Notes under the pieces: model-generated | The model's database searches: none | Told to the model about the DNA's origin: nothing | What the model saw: the letters and a program-made list of their open reading frames with translations, nothing else | Made by a program: the position numbers and the translations under genes | Origin: Clostridium cadaveris | Lineage (GTDB): Bacteria; Bacillota; Clostridia; Clostridiales; Clostridiaceae | DNA: 64,000 bases | NCBI RefSeq assembly: GCF_020911725.1 | Contig: NZ_CP076620.1 | Span: 2,989,001-3,053,000, forward strand | Direction of reading: 5' to 3' | Shown here: positions 34,813 to 43,202 of the stretch, piece after piece | Position numbering within the stretch: the first letter of the stretch is position 1 | Layout of the letters: every line of letters begins with the position of its first letter

Positions 34813-35529
34813 TTATAACATAATAGCGCTCTCTAAAGCTACTTCCATCATATTATTAAATGATAATTGTCTCTCTTCTGCAGTAGTTGCTTCATGAGTA
34901 ACTAGTGAATCAGAGATTGTAAGAATACATGCTGCATTCTTTCCTAAAACTTTAGCATTGTGGAAAAGAGCGAAGCTTTCCATCTCAACACATACACAAT
35001 TATGCTTTGTATAGAATTCATTAAAACCATCTACATTATCTTCATGATAGAAAACGTCGCTTGAATGTATTCTTGCCTTCGTTATAGGCTTATTGATTTT
35101 TTTAGCAGCTTCTTCGATTTTCTCATTTAAAGACTGACTTGGATATTGAACATCATTTTCGTCTCCAGCTTGAGCTTTTGCAAAAGATGATTCACTCCAA
35201 GCACTATCAGCTAAAACTATATCAAATAAATTTAACTTATCTGTATATGCTCCAGCACTTCCTATTCTTATGATGTTTTCAACTCCATAAAACTTGTAAA
35301 GCTCATAAGAGTAGATACCTATACTTGGCATTCCCATACCTGAACCCATTACAGATACCTTATGTCCTTTATATGTTCCTGTATATCCAAACATATTACG
35401 AACAGTATTAAATTGAACTGGATTTTCTAAATAAGTCTCAGCAATAAATTTTGCACGTAATGGATCTCCTGGCATTAAGACTGTTTTTGCTATTTCTCCT
35501 GATTTAGCCGCGTTATGTGGTGTTGACAT
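34813..35529 (-). CDS. deoD: Purine nucleoside phosphorylase, DeoD type
   Basis: A 238-residue hexameric-type enzyme. [43 protein letters not shown] (phosphate site) and [12 protein letters not shown] are characteristic, and ISDSLVTHE carries the catalytic Asp. It cleaves purine nucleosides with phosphate to the base and ribose 1-phosphate, which deoB then isomerises. It is the first gene of the deoD-deoB operon, with a Crp/Fnr-type regulator transcribed divergently. Confidence 0.97.
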   Translation of the reverse strand: MSTPHNAAKSGEIAKTVLMPGDPLRAKFIAETYLENPVQFNTVRNMFGYTGTYKGHKVSVMGSGMGMPSIGIYSYELYKFYGVENIIRIGSAGAYTDKLNLFDIVLADSAWSESSFAKAQAGDENDVQYPSQSLNEKIEEAAKKINKPITKARIHSSDVFYHEDNVDGFNEFYTKHNCVCVEMESFALFHNAKVLGKNAACILTISDSLVTHEATTAEERQLSFNNMMEVALESAIML

Positions 35530-35650
35530 TTTAAATTCCTCCTTAATTTTTAGTATACCTGATATTATATTTACCTTTTAAGTCACAAACTATCTAAATT
35601 TTATTGATTTCCTATATAAATTATATTACTATAAAGTAAACCTTTTAAAT

Positions 35651-35664
35651 AGGACATGTGTCCT
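35651..35664. promoter_or_regulatory. Inverted repeat, candidate Crp/Fnr-type operator
   Basis: AGGACATGTGTCCT has 6-bp arms (AGGACA/TGTCCT) around TG. It lies 34 bp upstream of the chosen start of the Crp/Fnr gene, in the region shared with the divergent deoD promoter. Confidence 0.55.
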
Positions 35665-35697
35665 GTTTTTTTAATAAAACTGGAAAGAAGGCATACT

Positions 35698-36426
35698 ATG
35701 GATTTTATTGATAGTATAAAATATATTATACCCCAAAATCAATTAAATTTTTTAGAATCTCTTTTTAGAGGATGTCCCAAAAATGTATTAGATAGCATGT
35801 CTATAAAGTCTTACAAAGCTAATCAGCTTCTTATAAATGCAAACGATAAAAACAATTATGTTTTTGTGCTGCTAAAAGGCAGGCTTCAAGCTATTGAAGA
35901 AAAAATCTGTAGCAGTCCCTATACTTTTACAGAGCTTGAACCTATCGATATTGTTGGTGATTTTGAACTGTTTGCCGAGACTGATGAGTACTTAGTTACG
36001 TTAATGACAATAGAGGAATCTGTTTTTCTTCGCATACCATCTATTCAATATCTTAATTGGATGCACAGTGATAACAATGCTCTCTTTTTAAGAACTCAAA
36101 TGTTAATGCGTCAGCTTTCAATCCAAACCCAACTGCAAAGGCAGTATCTCTTTGTTGATAACAGAACAAAATTTTTATTAGCTCTTAGAAATGAATGTAA
36201 AAAGCAAGAAAGCTATCCCTTTATTATTAAAGACACAAGGGAATCGTTAGCTAGTAAAGTTGGATGCTCTGTACGAACTTTAAATAGAATAATATTATCT
36301 TTGCAGAAAGACAATATTGTTTCTGTGAATCATGGCAAGATACTAATTAATAAAGCTCATCATGATAAGCTGGAGTTATCTTTAAAAGATAGTGTTAAAA
36401 ATGACACCCTTACTCTTCCAAAATAG
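35698..36426 (+). CDS. Crp/Fnr-family transcriptional regulator
   Basis: A 242-residue protein with a cyclic-nucleotide-binding-fold sensor (about 25-140; NANDKNNYVFVLLKGRLQAIE) and a C-terminal HTH_Crp helix-turn-helix (about 185-215; TRESLASKVGCSVRTLNRIILSLQKDNIVSV). There is no cluster-binding Cys set as in FNR, so the ligand is unknown; YeiL-like nutrient or starvation regulators are possible relatives. The ATG at 35698 has GAAAGAAGG seven bases upstream and is preferred over the in-frame ATG at 35656. Confidence 0.88.
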   Translation: MDFIDSIKYIIPQNQLNFLESLFRGCPKNVLDSMSIKSYKANQLLINANDKNNYVFVLLKGRLQAIEEKICSSPYTFTELEPIDIVGDFELFAETDEYLVTLMTIEESVFLRIPSIQYLNWMHSDNNALFLRTQMLMRQLSIQTQLQRQYLFVDNRTKFLLALRNECKKQESYPFIIKDTRESLASKVGCSVRTLNRIILSLQKDNIVSVNHGKILINKAHHDKLELSLKDSVKNDTLTLPK

Positions 36427-36465
36427 AATGACTTCTTAGCTCCATCTGAAACTAAGAAGTCATTC
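36427..36465. terminator. Bidirectional terminator between convergent genes
   Basis: Perfect arms GAATGACTTCTTAG and CTAAGAAGTCATTC lie between the Crp/Fnr stop and the creatininase stop. Confidence 0.88.
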
Positions 36466-36467
36466 TA

Positions 36468-37217
36468 TTAACTAAATTCTTTTTCTATAATTTTTACCAT
36501 TCCATTTAAAGATTCTTCTGCAATTAAATCTCCCTTTTCCTTGGAACTCGTTCTTCCTATAGCTAAAAGTCCTGATTTTGGAACTAAATCCTTTGGTATT
36601 GGATATACTTGATATGTTGGAACTTCCTCTATTTTCTCATCTATTAGTCTGTCCATATGAACTAGTTCAGGTGCAAATTTTAATATTAAAGAAGTTTCTG
36701 TTATAGCAGCATGCTCTAACGCCCAACCTGGAAATTCTACTTCATTAAAAACTTTATCTATAGTTTCCTGACTTATTAAATCCCACCAGCTCATCATAAC
36801 AATTTTTGTTCCCTCTGGCATAGTTCTACTTACTAAATCTATAGCCTCTAATAAAAATGCTTGATTTTCAAAGTGGGAATTTACAAGAACTATTTTTTTC
36901 ACTCCGTCTCTTATAAGTTCTTCTATAATATCCTTAACTATAGCTACTAAAGTTGCTCCATTCAAATCTATTGTCCCAGGAAATAATGGTCCTCCTCCAG
37001 AAGCAGGCTGAGACTTATATCCATAATTAATAGACGGCATAACTATTCCATTTATTCTATCTGCTAAAAGCTGTGCAAATCCTTCTGAAATTATCGTGTC
37101 TGTATAAAGCGGCAAATGTGGTCCATGCTGTTCTACAGAACCTACTGGAAGTATAACAATATCCTTATCTTTTCTTTCATTAAACTCATACCAAGTCATG
37201 TTCTTCATTAAAGTCAT
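36468..37217 (-). CDS. Creatininase-family amidohydrolase
   Basis: A 249-residue enzyme of the creatininase/formamide-hydrolase fold. Metal-binding motifs are visible: PVGSVEQHGPHLPLYTD (Glu and His/Asp), ASGGGPLFPGTI and VNSHFENQ (His). ALEHAAITETSL supplies a further His/Glu. The family contains creatininase and other metal-dependent amidohydrolases, including mycofactocin MftE; creatinine as substrate is likely but not certain. The start is ATG behind AGGAGG. It is a single gene with a terminator. Confidence 0.85.
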   Translation of the reverse strand: MTLMKNMTWYEFNERKDKDIVILPVGSVEQHGPHLPLYTDTIISEGFAQLLADRINGIVMPSINYGYKSQPASGGGPLFPGTIDLNGATLVAIVKDIIEELIRDGVKKIVLVNSHFENQAFLLEAIDLVSRTMPEGTKIVMMSWWDLISQETIDKVFNEVEFPGWALEHAAITETSLILKFAPELVHMDRLIDEKIEEVPTYQVYPIPKDLVPKSGLLAIGRTSSKEKGDLIAEESLNGMVKIIEKEFS

Positions 37218-37273
37218 ATGAATTCCTCCTCCAAATTTGTCTTACTATTTATAATACAACATTTCTACTTATA

Positions 37274-37313
37274 AAAATAGCCTTAACCAAATACCATCAA
37301 TGGTTAAAGCTAT
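37274..37313 (-). terminator. Terminator after GNAT gene, similar to the one at 40083
   Basis: Arms TAGCCTTAACCA and TGGTTAAAGCTA with an 11-base loop, followed by TTTTTAT on the minus strand. The sequence is nearly the same as 40083-40125. Confidence 0.8.
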
Positions 37314-37327
37314 AAATATGATCTAAT

Positions 37328-37825
37328 TTAATTTTCATAAGGACTCTTTATGCTAAATACTATTAATTCATCGTTATAATCTTTATTTACACATTTCTCT
37401 TCAATTAAACCTAATTTTTTAATTAGTGCTACTGAATTTTTATTTTCTTTTACTGTTTCAGCAATAATTTTTTTCAAATTCATTTTATTAAATCCATATT
37501 CAATGACAGCTTTACTTATTTCAATGCAGTATCCTTTACCCCAATACTCTCTTCCAATAATCCATCCTAATTCATAAGTATCACTGCTATCAAATGAATG
37601 AAAAATTATATGCCCTATAACCTTCCTTTCATTCTTTTCATATAGTGCATAAATAAGAGGAATATTATTAATACCATATTTACGAATAAAGTCTTTTGTT
37701 TCTTTATTTGTAAATGGCTTCTCAATATACTTCATGACTTCTATATCTTTTAAATACTCAGCTGCTTCATTAATATCATTTTCTCTAAACTTTCTTAATA
37801 TCAATCTATTTGTTTCTAGCTCCAT
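37328..37825 (-). CDS. GNAT family N-acetyltransferase (RimJ/RimL type)
   Basis: A 165-residue acetyltransferase. ETNRLILRKFRENDINEAAEYL is the usual start of the RimJ/RimL group. GWIIGREYWGKGYCIEISKAVIEYGF holds the acetyl-CoA binding signature (Gly-x-Gly region GKGY), and ENKNSVALIKKLGL closes the fold. The acetyl acceptor is unknown; members modify ribosomal protein N-termini, small amines or antibiotics. Confidence 0.85.
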   Translation of the reverse strand: MELETNRLILRKFRENDINEAAEYLKDIEVMKYIEKPFTNKETKDFIRKYGINNIPLIYALYEKNERKVIGHIIFHSFDSSDTYELGWIIGREYWGKGYCIEISKAVIEYGFNKMNLKKIIAETVKENKNSVALIKKLGLIEEKCVNKDYNDELIVFSIKSPYEN

Positions 37826-37949
37826 TCTTCCCCCACCTATCTTTAATTTATTATTAATTTTAGTCAGCTGCTAAACTCTCCCCTAATTCTTTTATAATTT
37901 ATTATAAAATATTAAAATTGTTAAATAACCTCTATGTTTAGTCCTTCAT

Positions 37950-38111
37950 CTATAATTGCTTTTGTAACAAGCAAAATTTTTCACATGTATTAGGTGTTTG
38001 TTTTTCATCTTTTAATATTGTCATAAAAAAACGAGTAGTTGGTTTCATACTTTTCTCTGTCTCTTCCCATAAATTTAATAATTCTCTTTCGTTTGCTGTT
38101 CTAATGTCCAT
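37950..38111 (-). pseudogene. Remnant of a GNAT acetyltransferase gene
   Basis: A 53-codon ORF starts at ATG 38111 behind GAAGGTGA. It reads MDIRTANERELLNLWEETE and KPTTRFFMTILK, which match the start of GNAT proteins of about 180 residues. After about 35 residues the similarity ends and the frame stops at 37950. In another frame just downstream AIIDEGLNIEVI ends at a stop, looking like the tail of an unrelated gene. This suggests a deletion that fused two gene ends. Confidence 0.6.
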
Positions 38112-38178
38112 CAAAATCACCTTCTAATTATATAAATAATCCGTACTATAAATTGAAATTTGCAAAAGTAAACTATCC

Positions 38179-38850
38179 TCATAACCTCATCAATTGTTCC
38201 TTCATATGCTTATCCATTTTTTCTATTGCATACCTAAAAGAAACACGTGGCATAATTTCCCTATTATTAACAAGATAGTTATATACGAGTTCCAATTCCT
38301 TAATTGATAGAACTTTTAGCATCCAACCATATCCCTTACATACTAACACATTATCATCTTTTATTAATTTGTCAGATATTAAAAATGGTTCAAGTTTACT
38401 ATATTTGTTTTGATTAATAGATGGGATTAGAATTACTGCCGCTGCTCGACGCATCCAAAATTCTTCTCTATTAGTCCATGATATAATTTTATGAAAGCAT
38501 TCAGGCTTTTGAATAAGCAACTCTCCAAATGCATGAGTACAAAAATCATCACAATCCCCCCAACCACGTACATATTTGATAAGCCATGATTCAAATATTG
38601 AAAAAGTATTATCATCATATTGTTTTCTAACTCTGTATGCAAAATCATATGCTATCACTCCCATTGCCCAATTATACTCCTCTAGAAGATCTTCGCATAT
38701 TTTGAATACATTAGCTTTTGACTTATCATCTAATTCTCTATAAAGATTGTTTGATAATTTTCGTATCTCTACTGTTTTTATATGCTCACCACCAAAAGTA
38801 AGAGTAAGATTATCTAAATGCTTTTTTACATAAACAATAAAATTACTCAT
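38179..38850 (-). CDS. DNA alkylation repair protein (AlkD-like HEAT-repeat fold)
   Basis: A 223-residue all-helical protein of the AlkC/AlkD type. KTVEIRKLSNNLYREL, YVRGWGDCDDFCTHAFGELL and WMRRAAAVILIPS are family landmarks; the WGDCD segment includes the Asp expected near the lesion site, and RRAAAV the helix that contacts the backbone. AlkD-type enzymes excise alkylated purines, but several subfamilies lack activity. The chosen ATG overlaps the end of the VOC gene by 8 bp (ATGAGTAA), so the two are translationally coupled. Confidence 0.82.
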   Translation of the reverse strand: MSNFIVYVKKHLDNLTLTFGGEHIKTVEIRKLSNNLYRELDDKSKANVFKICEDLLEEYNWAMGVIAYDFAYRVRKQYDDNTFSIFESWLIKYVRGWGDCDDFCTHAFGELLIQKPECFHKIISWTNREEFWMRRAAAVILIPSINQNKYSKLEPFLISDKLIKDDNVLVCKGYGWMLKVLSIKELELVYNYLVNNREIMPRVSFRYAIEKMDKHMKEQLMRL

Positions 38851-39298
38851 TAAATTCACCATTTTCCGGTGTGTATTCACCCGTTACTTCAATTACATTT
38901 CCATCTGGGTCAGTAAATTGAAAATAATAGTATGGACTTACATTACAAACATACTTTATATCAGTTAAGTTACTTGAAATATTCAATCTCTTTACTCGAT
39001 TATATTCTTTTCGTAAATCTTCATCCCAGAAATTCAAAACTACTTTTCTGGAATTAGGTAGATTTGATATTTGTACCAAGTCATCAAAATATTCATCAAA
39101 ATTACCTTTAGTTATAACTTTATCAGGATTCTGTATATCAAAATAGCCATTCATAATTGATATACATTGTCCATCACAGTTAAACATAGCAAATCTATCC
39201 ATATTCTTCTTTGAAACAGGCATTTCAAGCAATTTCTCATAAAAATCTATAGAATACTCAAAATTTTTTACAATTAAATAAATACTTCCTAAATGCAT
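38843..39298 (-). CDS. VOC family (glyoxalase/bleomycin resistance fold) protein
   Basis: A 151-residue protein of the vicinal oxygen chelate superfamily. It begins MHLGSIYLIVKNFEYSIDFYEKLL and ends with FQFTDPDGNVIEVTGEY, the two beta-alpha-beta units of the fold. Few metal ligands can be assigned apart from the early His and the late Glu of IEVTGE. The start at 39298 has GGAGG five bases upstream and is preferred to the upstream frame start at 39340. Function is unknown. Confidence 0.82.
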   Translation of the reverse strand: MHLGSIYLIVKNFEYSIDFYEKLLEMPVSKKNMDRFAMFNCDGQCISIMNGYFDIQNPDKVITKGNFDEYFDDLVQISNLPNSRKVVLNFWDEDLRKEYNRVKRLNISSNLTDIKYVCNVSPYYYFQFTDPDGNVIEVTGEYTPENGEFNE

Positions 39299-39410
39299 AA
39301 TTTCCTCCATAAACAACTTAATTTCATTAAAATTCAACAAATCTTAGCTAGCCTAATATAAACTTTAAATTCTAATTTGTATATAAGTTTATCAAGTAAT
39401 AAAATAGAAT

Positions 39411-39965
39411 TTATCGTTCACTTGCTAATAAAGCATAGTAGCTTGCATCACACACGCCCTGGTTATTCCAATCAGCAGCTCTTAGCGTTCCTTCGTATTT
39501 CATTCCACATTTTTTCATAACTTCACCTGAATTATGATTTCTTGGATCATGTCTAGATTCTACCCGATTAATCCCAACTTCATCAAATAGATATTCCATA
39601 ACAAGTTTCAATGCCTCTGATGTAATCCCCATATGCCACCACTTTTTACCAATACAATATCCTATATGCGCCATTTGTATTGTTTCATCTATTGAATTAT
39701 TCACTCCAATACTCCCAATTGGTTCATTTGAATATTGTTTAAAAACAATTGCCCACTGATAGTAAGACATATCTTGATAATTTTTAGTCCATTCTTTTAA
39801 TACATTCTCGCTTATAGATACATCTTTATGCGCTGGCCACATAAGAAATTTTGTAACGTCTTCATCAGATGCCCAATTTTTATACATAGCTGATGTATCT
39901 TCCATTGTAAATGGTCGCAATATTAATCGTTCAGTTTCTATGTATTTTGTGCCTTTATGTTTCAT
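39411..39965 (-). CDS. GNAT family N-acetyltransferase (RimJ/RimL type)
   Basis: A 184-residue acetyltransferase distinct from the gene at 37328. IETERLILRPFTMEDTSAMYKNWASDEDVTKFLMWPAHKD is the typical N-terminus. IGYCIGKKWWHMGITSEALKLVMEYLFDEVGINRVESRHDPRN holds the acetyl-CoA site, and NSGEVMKKCGMKYEGTLR is the late signature. The ATG has AAGGAGG upstream. The substrate is unknown. Confidence 0.88.
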   Translation of the reverse strand: MKHKGTKYIETERLILRPFTMEDTSAMYKNWASDEDVTKFLMWPAHKDVSISENVLKEWTKNYQDMSYYQWAIVFKQYSNEPIGSIGVNNSIDETIQMAHIGYCIGKKWWHMGITSEALKLVMEYLFDEVGINRVESRHDPRNHNSGEVMKKCGMKYEGTLRAADWNNQGVCDASYYALLASER

Positions 39966-40082
39966 TAAAAAACCTCCTTAACTTCTAATTCTTAAGTTCG
40001 CTAAACTGGATCTTTGTAATTATTTCCATTATAGCATATTCTATAAATGACTTATTACTTATAAAAAACTATTTTTATTTGC

Positions 40083-40125
40083 AAAAAAATAGCCCTAACC
40101 AAACATCATCAATGGTTAAGGCTAT
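40083..40125 (-). terminator. Terminator after the cysteine-rich protein gene
   Basis: Arms AGCCTTAACCA/TGGTTAGGGCT on the minus strand with a loop, then seven T. It is a near copy of the terminator at 37274-37313. Confidence 0.85.
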
Positions 40126-40161
40126 AAATTCAGCTTTTTCTGTCCTAATTTTTACTTAAGC

Positions 40162-40404
40162 TTAATACCACCAATATCCACAATCCCATGTATCAAATGT
40201 TGGTATTCCATAGCAATAGTCAAAAACATTTCTATAGTCTCTTATGCAAAATATTCTGCAGTCACATGACCATGGATTTCCACATGTTTCACCAACATCC
40301 TCCTCATCATCTTCATCACAATCGCCAAAGATGTCTTCCATTCTATCTATATACTCTTCTTCATTGCATGTACCTTCAATCCATTCATTATTGCAATAGC
40401 TCAT
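40162..40404 (-). CDS. Small cysteine-rich acidic protein, 80 residues
   Basis: The product has nine Cys (positions 4, 13, 29, 41, 47, 49, 53, 64, 75), an acidic middle (DCDEDDEEDVGE) and an aromatic C-terminal tail ending GYWWY. There is no signal peptide or membrane segment. The ATG at 40404 follows AAGGAGGAATAAG, so the longer frame from 40479 is not used. It has its own promoter with a 16-bp palindrome and its own terminator. I do not recognise a family. Metal binding, a spore-coat component or a modified peptide precursor are possibilities, none shown. Confidence 0.7.
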   Translation of the reverse strand: MSYCNNEWIEGTCNEEEYIDRMEDIFGDCDEDDEEDVGETCGNPWSCDCRIFCIRDYRNVFDYCYGIPTFDTWDCGYWWY

Positions 40405-40431
40405 TTTCTTATTCCTCCTTTGTATATTGAA

Positions 40432-40467
40432 ATATACTATAGTATATGGATATCTTTTAAAAAATGT
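40432..40467 (-). promoter_or_regulatory. Promoter with perfect 16-bp palindrome for the cysteine-rich gene
   Basis: On the minus strand GTGACA is followed after 18 bases by TATACT, a plausible -35/-10 pair. The -10 lies inside the perfect palindrome ATATACTATAGTATAT (40432-40447), which is well placed to act as a repressor operator. Confidence 0.6.
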
Positions 40468-40501
40468 CACTATCTGCATAAAATGATTTCTGGATTCAAA
40501 T

Positions 40502-40537
40502 AGAAAAGCCGAATTCCTATAGGAATTCGGCTTTTCT
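40502..40537 (-). terminator. Terminator of the hydrogenase operon
   Basis: A perfect stem of AGAAAAGCCGAATTCC and its complement around a short loop, 17 bp downstream of the hydrogenase stop. Confidence 0.92.
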
Positions 40538-40553
40538 ATTCTTCACTTTTAAC

Positions 40554-42026
40554 TTATTTACCGTATTTTCTATGAAGTTTCACTCCATTTAAATCTATAA
40601 CTCTTAATGCCTCTTTTATAGTTCCTTCTACAGATTGCTCTGCATACTTATCTATAAGTTTTTGATCTCTTGGTTCATGAGTTAAAGATCCTGGTCCATT
40701 CATACATCCACCCTTGCAAGCCATACCTTCTATAAAGTTATATGGAAGCTTTCCTAACTTTAAAAGCATAAGAGCTTTGTCTATCTCATCTATTCCATTA
40801 CACACAAGTGGTTTAAATTCCATATCTGTAAGTCCTTCTTCTTTTATAGCTTGAACTACAGCATCTTTAACTCCGCTTGATCTTGCAAATACTCTTCCAA
40901 ATGGAGATGCATTTTCCATTGGCTCAGCTTCACATTCTTCTACAACTATATTGTATGCATCAATCATAGCTTCTAATTCTTCAAAAGTCATTACGTAATC
41001 AACCGCATCTTTTAACTCTTCTACACGGGCTTCCTCTTTTTTTGCTGTGCATGGTCCTATAAATACTATCTTACAATCTTCATCAGTCTTTCTTATAAAT
41101 CTTGCTATAGCAACCATTGGAGATACCATAGTAGATAGGTGCTCTGCTACTGCAGGATGATTCTTTCTTACGTGTTCAACAAAAGCTGGACAACATGAAG
41201 TCATCATACATACTTCTCCGTTTTTGCCTACTCTTTCAGCAAACTCTAAAGATTCGTGGTAAGCAACTATATCTGCTCCTAAAGCAGCTTCTATTACATC
41301 ACTGAATCCCATTTTCTTTATTGCTGCTATTATTTGCCCTGCTTGAGCATGATATTGGCTAGCAATAGCTGGAGCAACAACAGCATATACCTTTTGTTTC
41401 TTATCTTTCTTATATGATTCTAAAGATTTAACTATTGGTATAATTTCACTTCTATCGCTTATAGCTCCAAATGGACACTTATATGCACATGCTCCACAGC
41501 TAGTACATTTATCTCTGTCTATATCTGCCTTTTTATCTTCTCTTATCTTTATTGCTTTACTTCCACACGCTTTCTTACATGGACGCATAACATCTGATAC
41601 AGCATTAAATGGACATGCATCTTTACATCTTCCACATTCTATACATTTCTTTTGATCTATAACCGCTCTTCCATTTTCTATTATTATAGCATCACGTGGA
41701 CAGACTTGAATACACTTATGAGCAAGACATCCTCTACAAGCTTCAGTAATTTGAAATCTCTTTACTGGACATTCATCACAAGCTATACTTAAAATATTTA
41801 TTACACATTCATCATCATTTAATGGATCTGCTGCAACATCTATTCTTTGAGAAACTATTTCTCTTTCCTTATATATACAGCATCTTGTAAGAGGTTCGTC
41901 ACTTGATAAAATTTCCTTTGGCATTTTATAACGACTTTCTACAAAAGTACCATTTATAGTTCTTTCTATTATATCCTTTAAAACCTTGTATTTTATTAAT
42001 TGTACCTGGCTTTCAAATTTTCTCAT
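40554..42026 (-). CDS. [FeFe] hydrogenase, group B-like, with N-terminal ferredoxin domains
   Basis: A 490-residue iron hydrogenase. N-terminal Cys clusters (CRGCLAHKCIQVCP, CIECGRCKDACP, CTSCGACAYKCP) bind [4Fe-4S] centres. The H-cluster motifs are L1 MMTSCCPAF, L2 GPCTAKK and L3 EGMACKGGCMNGPG. L1 keeps both Cys, including the proton-transfer one. L2 starting GPC and L3 ending GGCxNGPG are features of group B enzymes and differ from the bidirectional group A (MPC, GGCxxGGG). It likely makes or oxidises H2 with ferredoxin. It follows the phosphatase gene by 15 bp, in one operon with the putative H2 sensor. Confidence 0.9.
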   Translation of the reverse strand: MRKFESQVQLIKYKVLKDIIERTINGTFVESRYKMPKEILSSDEPLTRCCIYKEREIVSQRIDVAADPLNDDECVINILSIACDECPVKRFQITEACRGCLAHKCIQVCPRDAIIIENGRAVIDQKKCIECGRCKDACPFNAVSDVMRPCKKACGSKAIKIREDKKADIDRDKCTSCGACAYKCPFGAISDRSEIIPIVKSLESYKKDKKQKVYAVVAPAIASQYHAQAGQIIAAIKKMGFSDVIEAALGADIVAYHESLEFAERVGKNGEVCMMTSCCPAFVEHVRKNHPAVAEHLSTMVSPMVAIARFIRKTDEDCKIVFIGPCTAKKEEARVEELKDAVDYVMTFEELEAMIDAYNIVVEECEAEPMENASPFGRVFARSSGVKDAVVQAIKEEGLTDMEFKPLVCNGIDEIDKALMLLKLGKLPYNFIEGMACKGGCMNGPGSLTHEPRDQKLIDKYAEQSVEGTIKEALRVIDLNGVKLHRKYGK

Positions 42027-42041
42027 TTATTTATTCTCCTC

Positions 42042-43202
42042 CTAATAGTACTTCACTTCAACAACTTTTCCTAAACTCTTCATTATGTCTTCTAATTCCA
42101 TAAGTAATTTATACTTTATGCTTAACTCTTCTGGAAAACTTGGATTCTGGTGAGCTGGATTTACCGCTGTTCCCACAAGCATTTTTAAATGAGTACAGTT
42201 TTCATATAAAAGCTTAGCAAGCTTTGAAGAACCATCATCTCCATCTAAAGCACTAAAATCCATTGATAGCTTAATCTTTTTCAATCTTTCTATTGTTGCT
42301 TTTATAGTGAGTACCCCTTCAGTTACAAGGTCAATACCATTTATATATCCTATAGGTGGTATTTCCTTGTTTACATATTCCATATCTATATTTAACTCTC
42401 TATTTAACTCCCTACAGGCGATATTTGAGGCCGTCCCTCCACATATTATCTTCTGTCCTGTGGCTCTCATAAGGTCCCTTATTATCTCAGAATCCTTATT
42501 ATGGTTTTTAGGTGGACCTGAAAACATAGTTACTTCTTTTGGCTTTACCAATTTCATAACGGATACAGTAGCATCATCGCCTGGTTTTTTTAAATAAAGA
42601 TTATCACATGTTGTTAAGATCTTATTCATTATATCTTTTGCAGACATTTTCTTCAGTGGCATCTTTTCAATAAACTCTGCTATCTCTTCCCAACGCCATC
42701 CTAAGCTAAGTACAGTGCCTACACCTGCATGCACTACTCCATCACTTACAAGTATTAAGATATCGTCTTCCTGTAATTTAAAAATGCTCTCTTTTATTTT
42801 TCTTTCATTTATCTCAATAGTGGTTCCATCTAATTTTTCTACTTTCCCATTTCTTATTAAAAATAAGCTTGGATTATCAAACTCAGCTGCATATACAGTT
42901 CCGTTATTATCAACCTTTACTATTGTAAAAGTAGCATACGCAAGTTTTCTAACATTACAAACAGGAAGTGTATGAGCGATTGTATCAACAACCTCTTCTA
43001 TGTGAAGTCCTTCTTTAAGCATTGTAATAGCTATCTTTGCTGTAAGAGTTGCTAATATATTTGCTTTTACACCGCTGCCTAATCCATCTGACATGACAGC
43101 AATAGCATTGCTATCAGAGCGGAAGAATTCTACGGTATCACCACACAACTCTTCTCCAGCTTTATTCAAGCTGTCAGTTGCATAGTCTACGAAAAAACTC
43201 AT
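42042..43202 (-). CDS. SpoIIE/PP2C-type protein serine phosphatase
   Basis: A 386-residue protein whose first 220 residues form a PP2C phosphatase: SDGLGSGVKANILATLTAK and ILVSDGVV supply the metal-binding Asp residues, and GDDATVSVMKL closes the domain. The C-terminal 150 residues (FSGPPKNHNKDSEIIRDLM... and GGTASNIACREL) look like a separate domain found with hydrogenase-linked phosphatases. It overlaps the sensory hydrogenase gene by four bases (ATGA). The likely role is to relay an H2 or redox signal by dephosphorylating a target protein; the target is unknown. Confidence 0.88.
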   Translation of the reverse strand: MSFFVDYATDSLNKAGEELCGDTVEFFRSDSNAIAVMSDGLGSGVKANILATLTAKIAITMLKEGLHIEEVVDTIAHTLPVCNVRKLAYATFTIVKVDNNGTVYAAEFDNPSLFLIRNGKVEKLDGTTIEINERKIKESIFKLQEDDILILVSDGVVHAGVGTVLSLGWRWEEIAEFIEKMPLKKMSAKDIMNKILTTCDNLYLKKPGDDATVSVMKLVKPKEVTMFSGPPKNHNKDSEIIRDLMRATGQKIICGGTASNIACRELNRELNIDMEYVNKEIPPIGYINGIDLVTEGVLTIKATIERLKKIKLSMDFSALDGDDGSSKLAKLLYENCTHLKMLVGTAVNPAHQNPSFPEELSIKYKLLMELEDIMKSLGKVVEVKYY

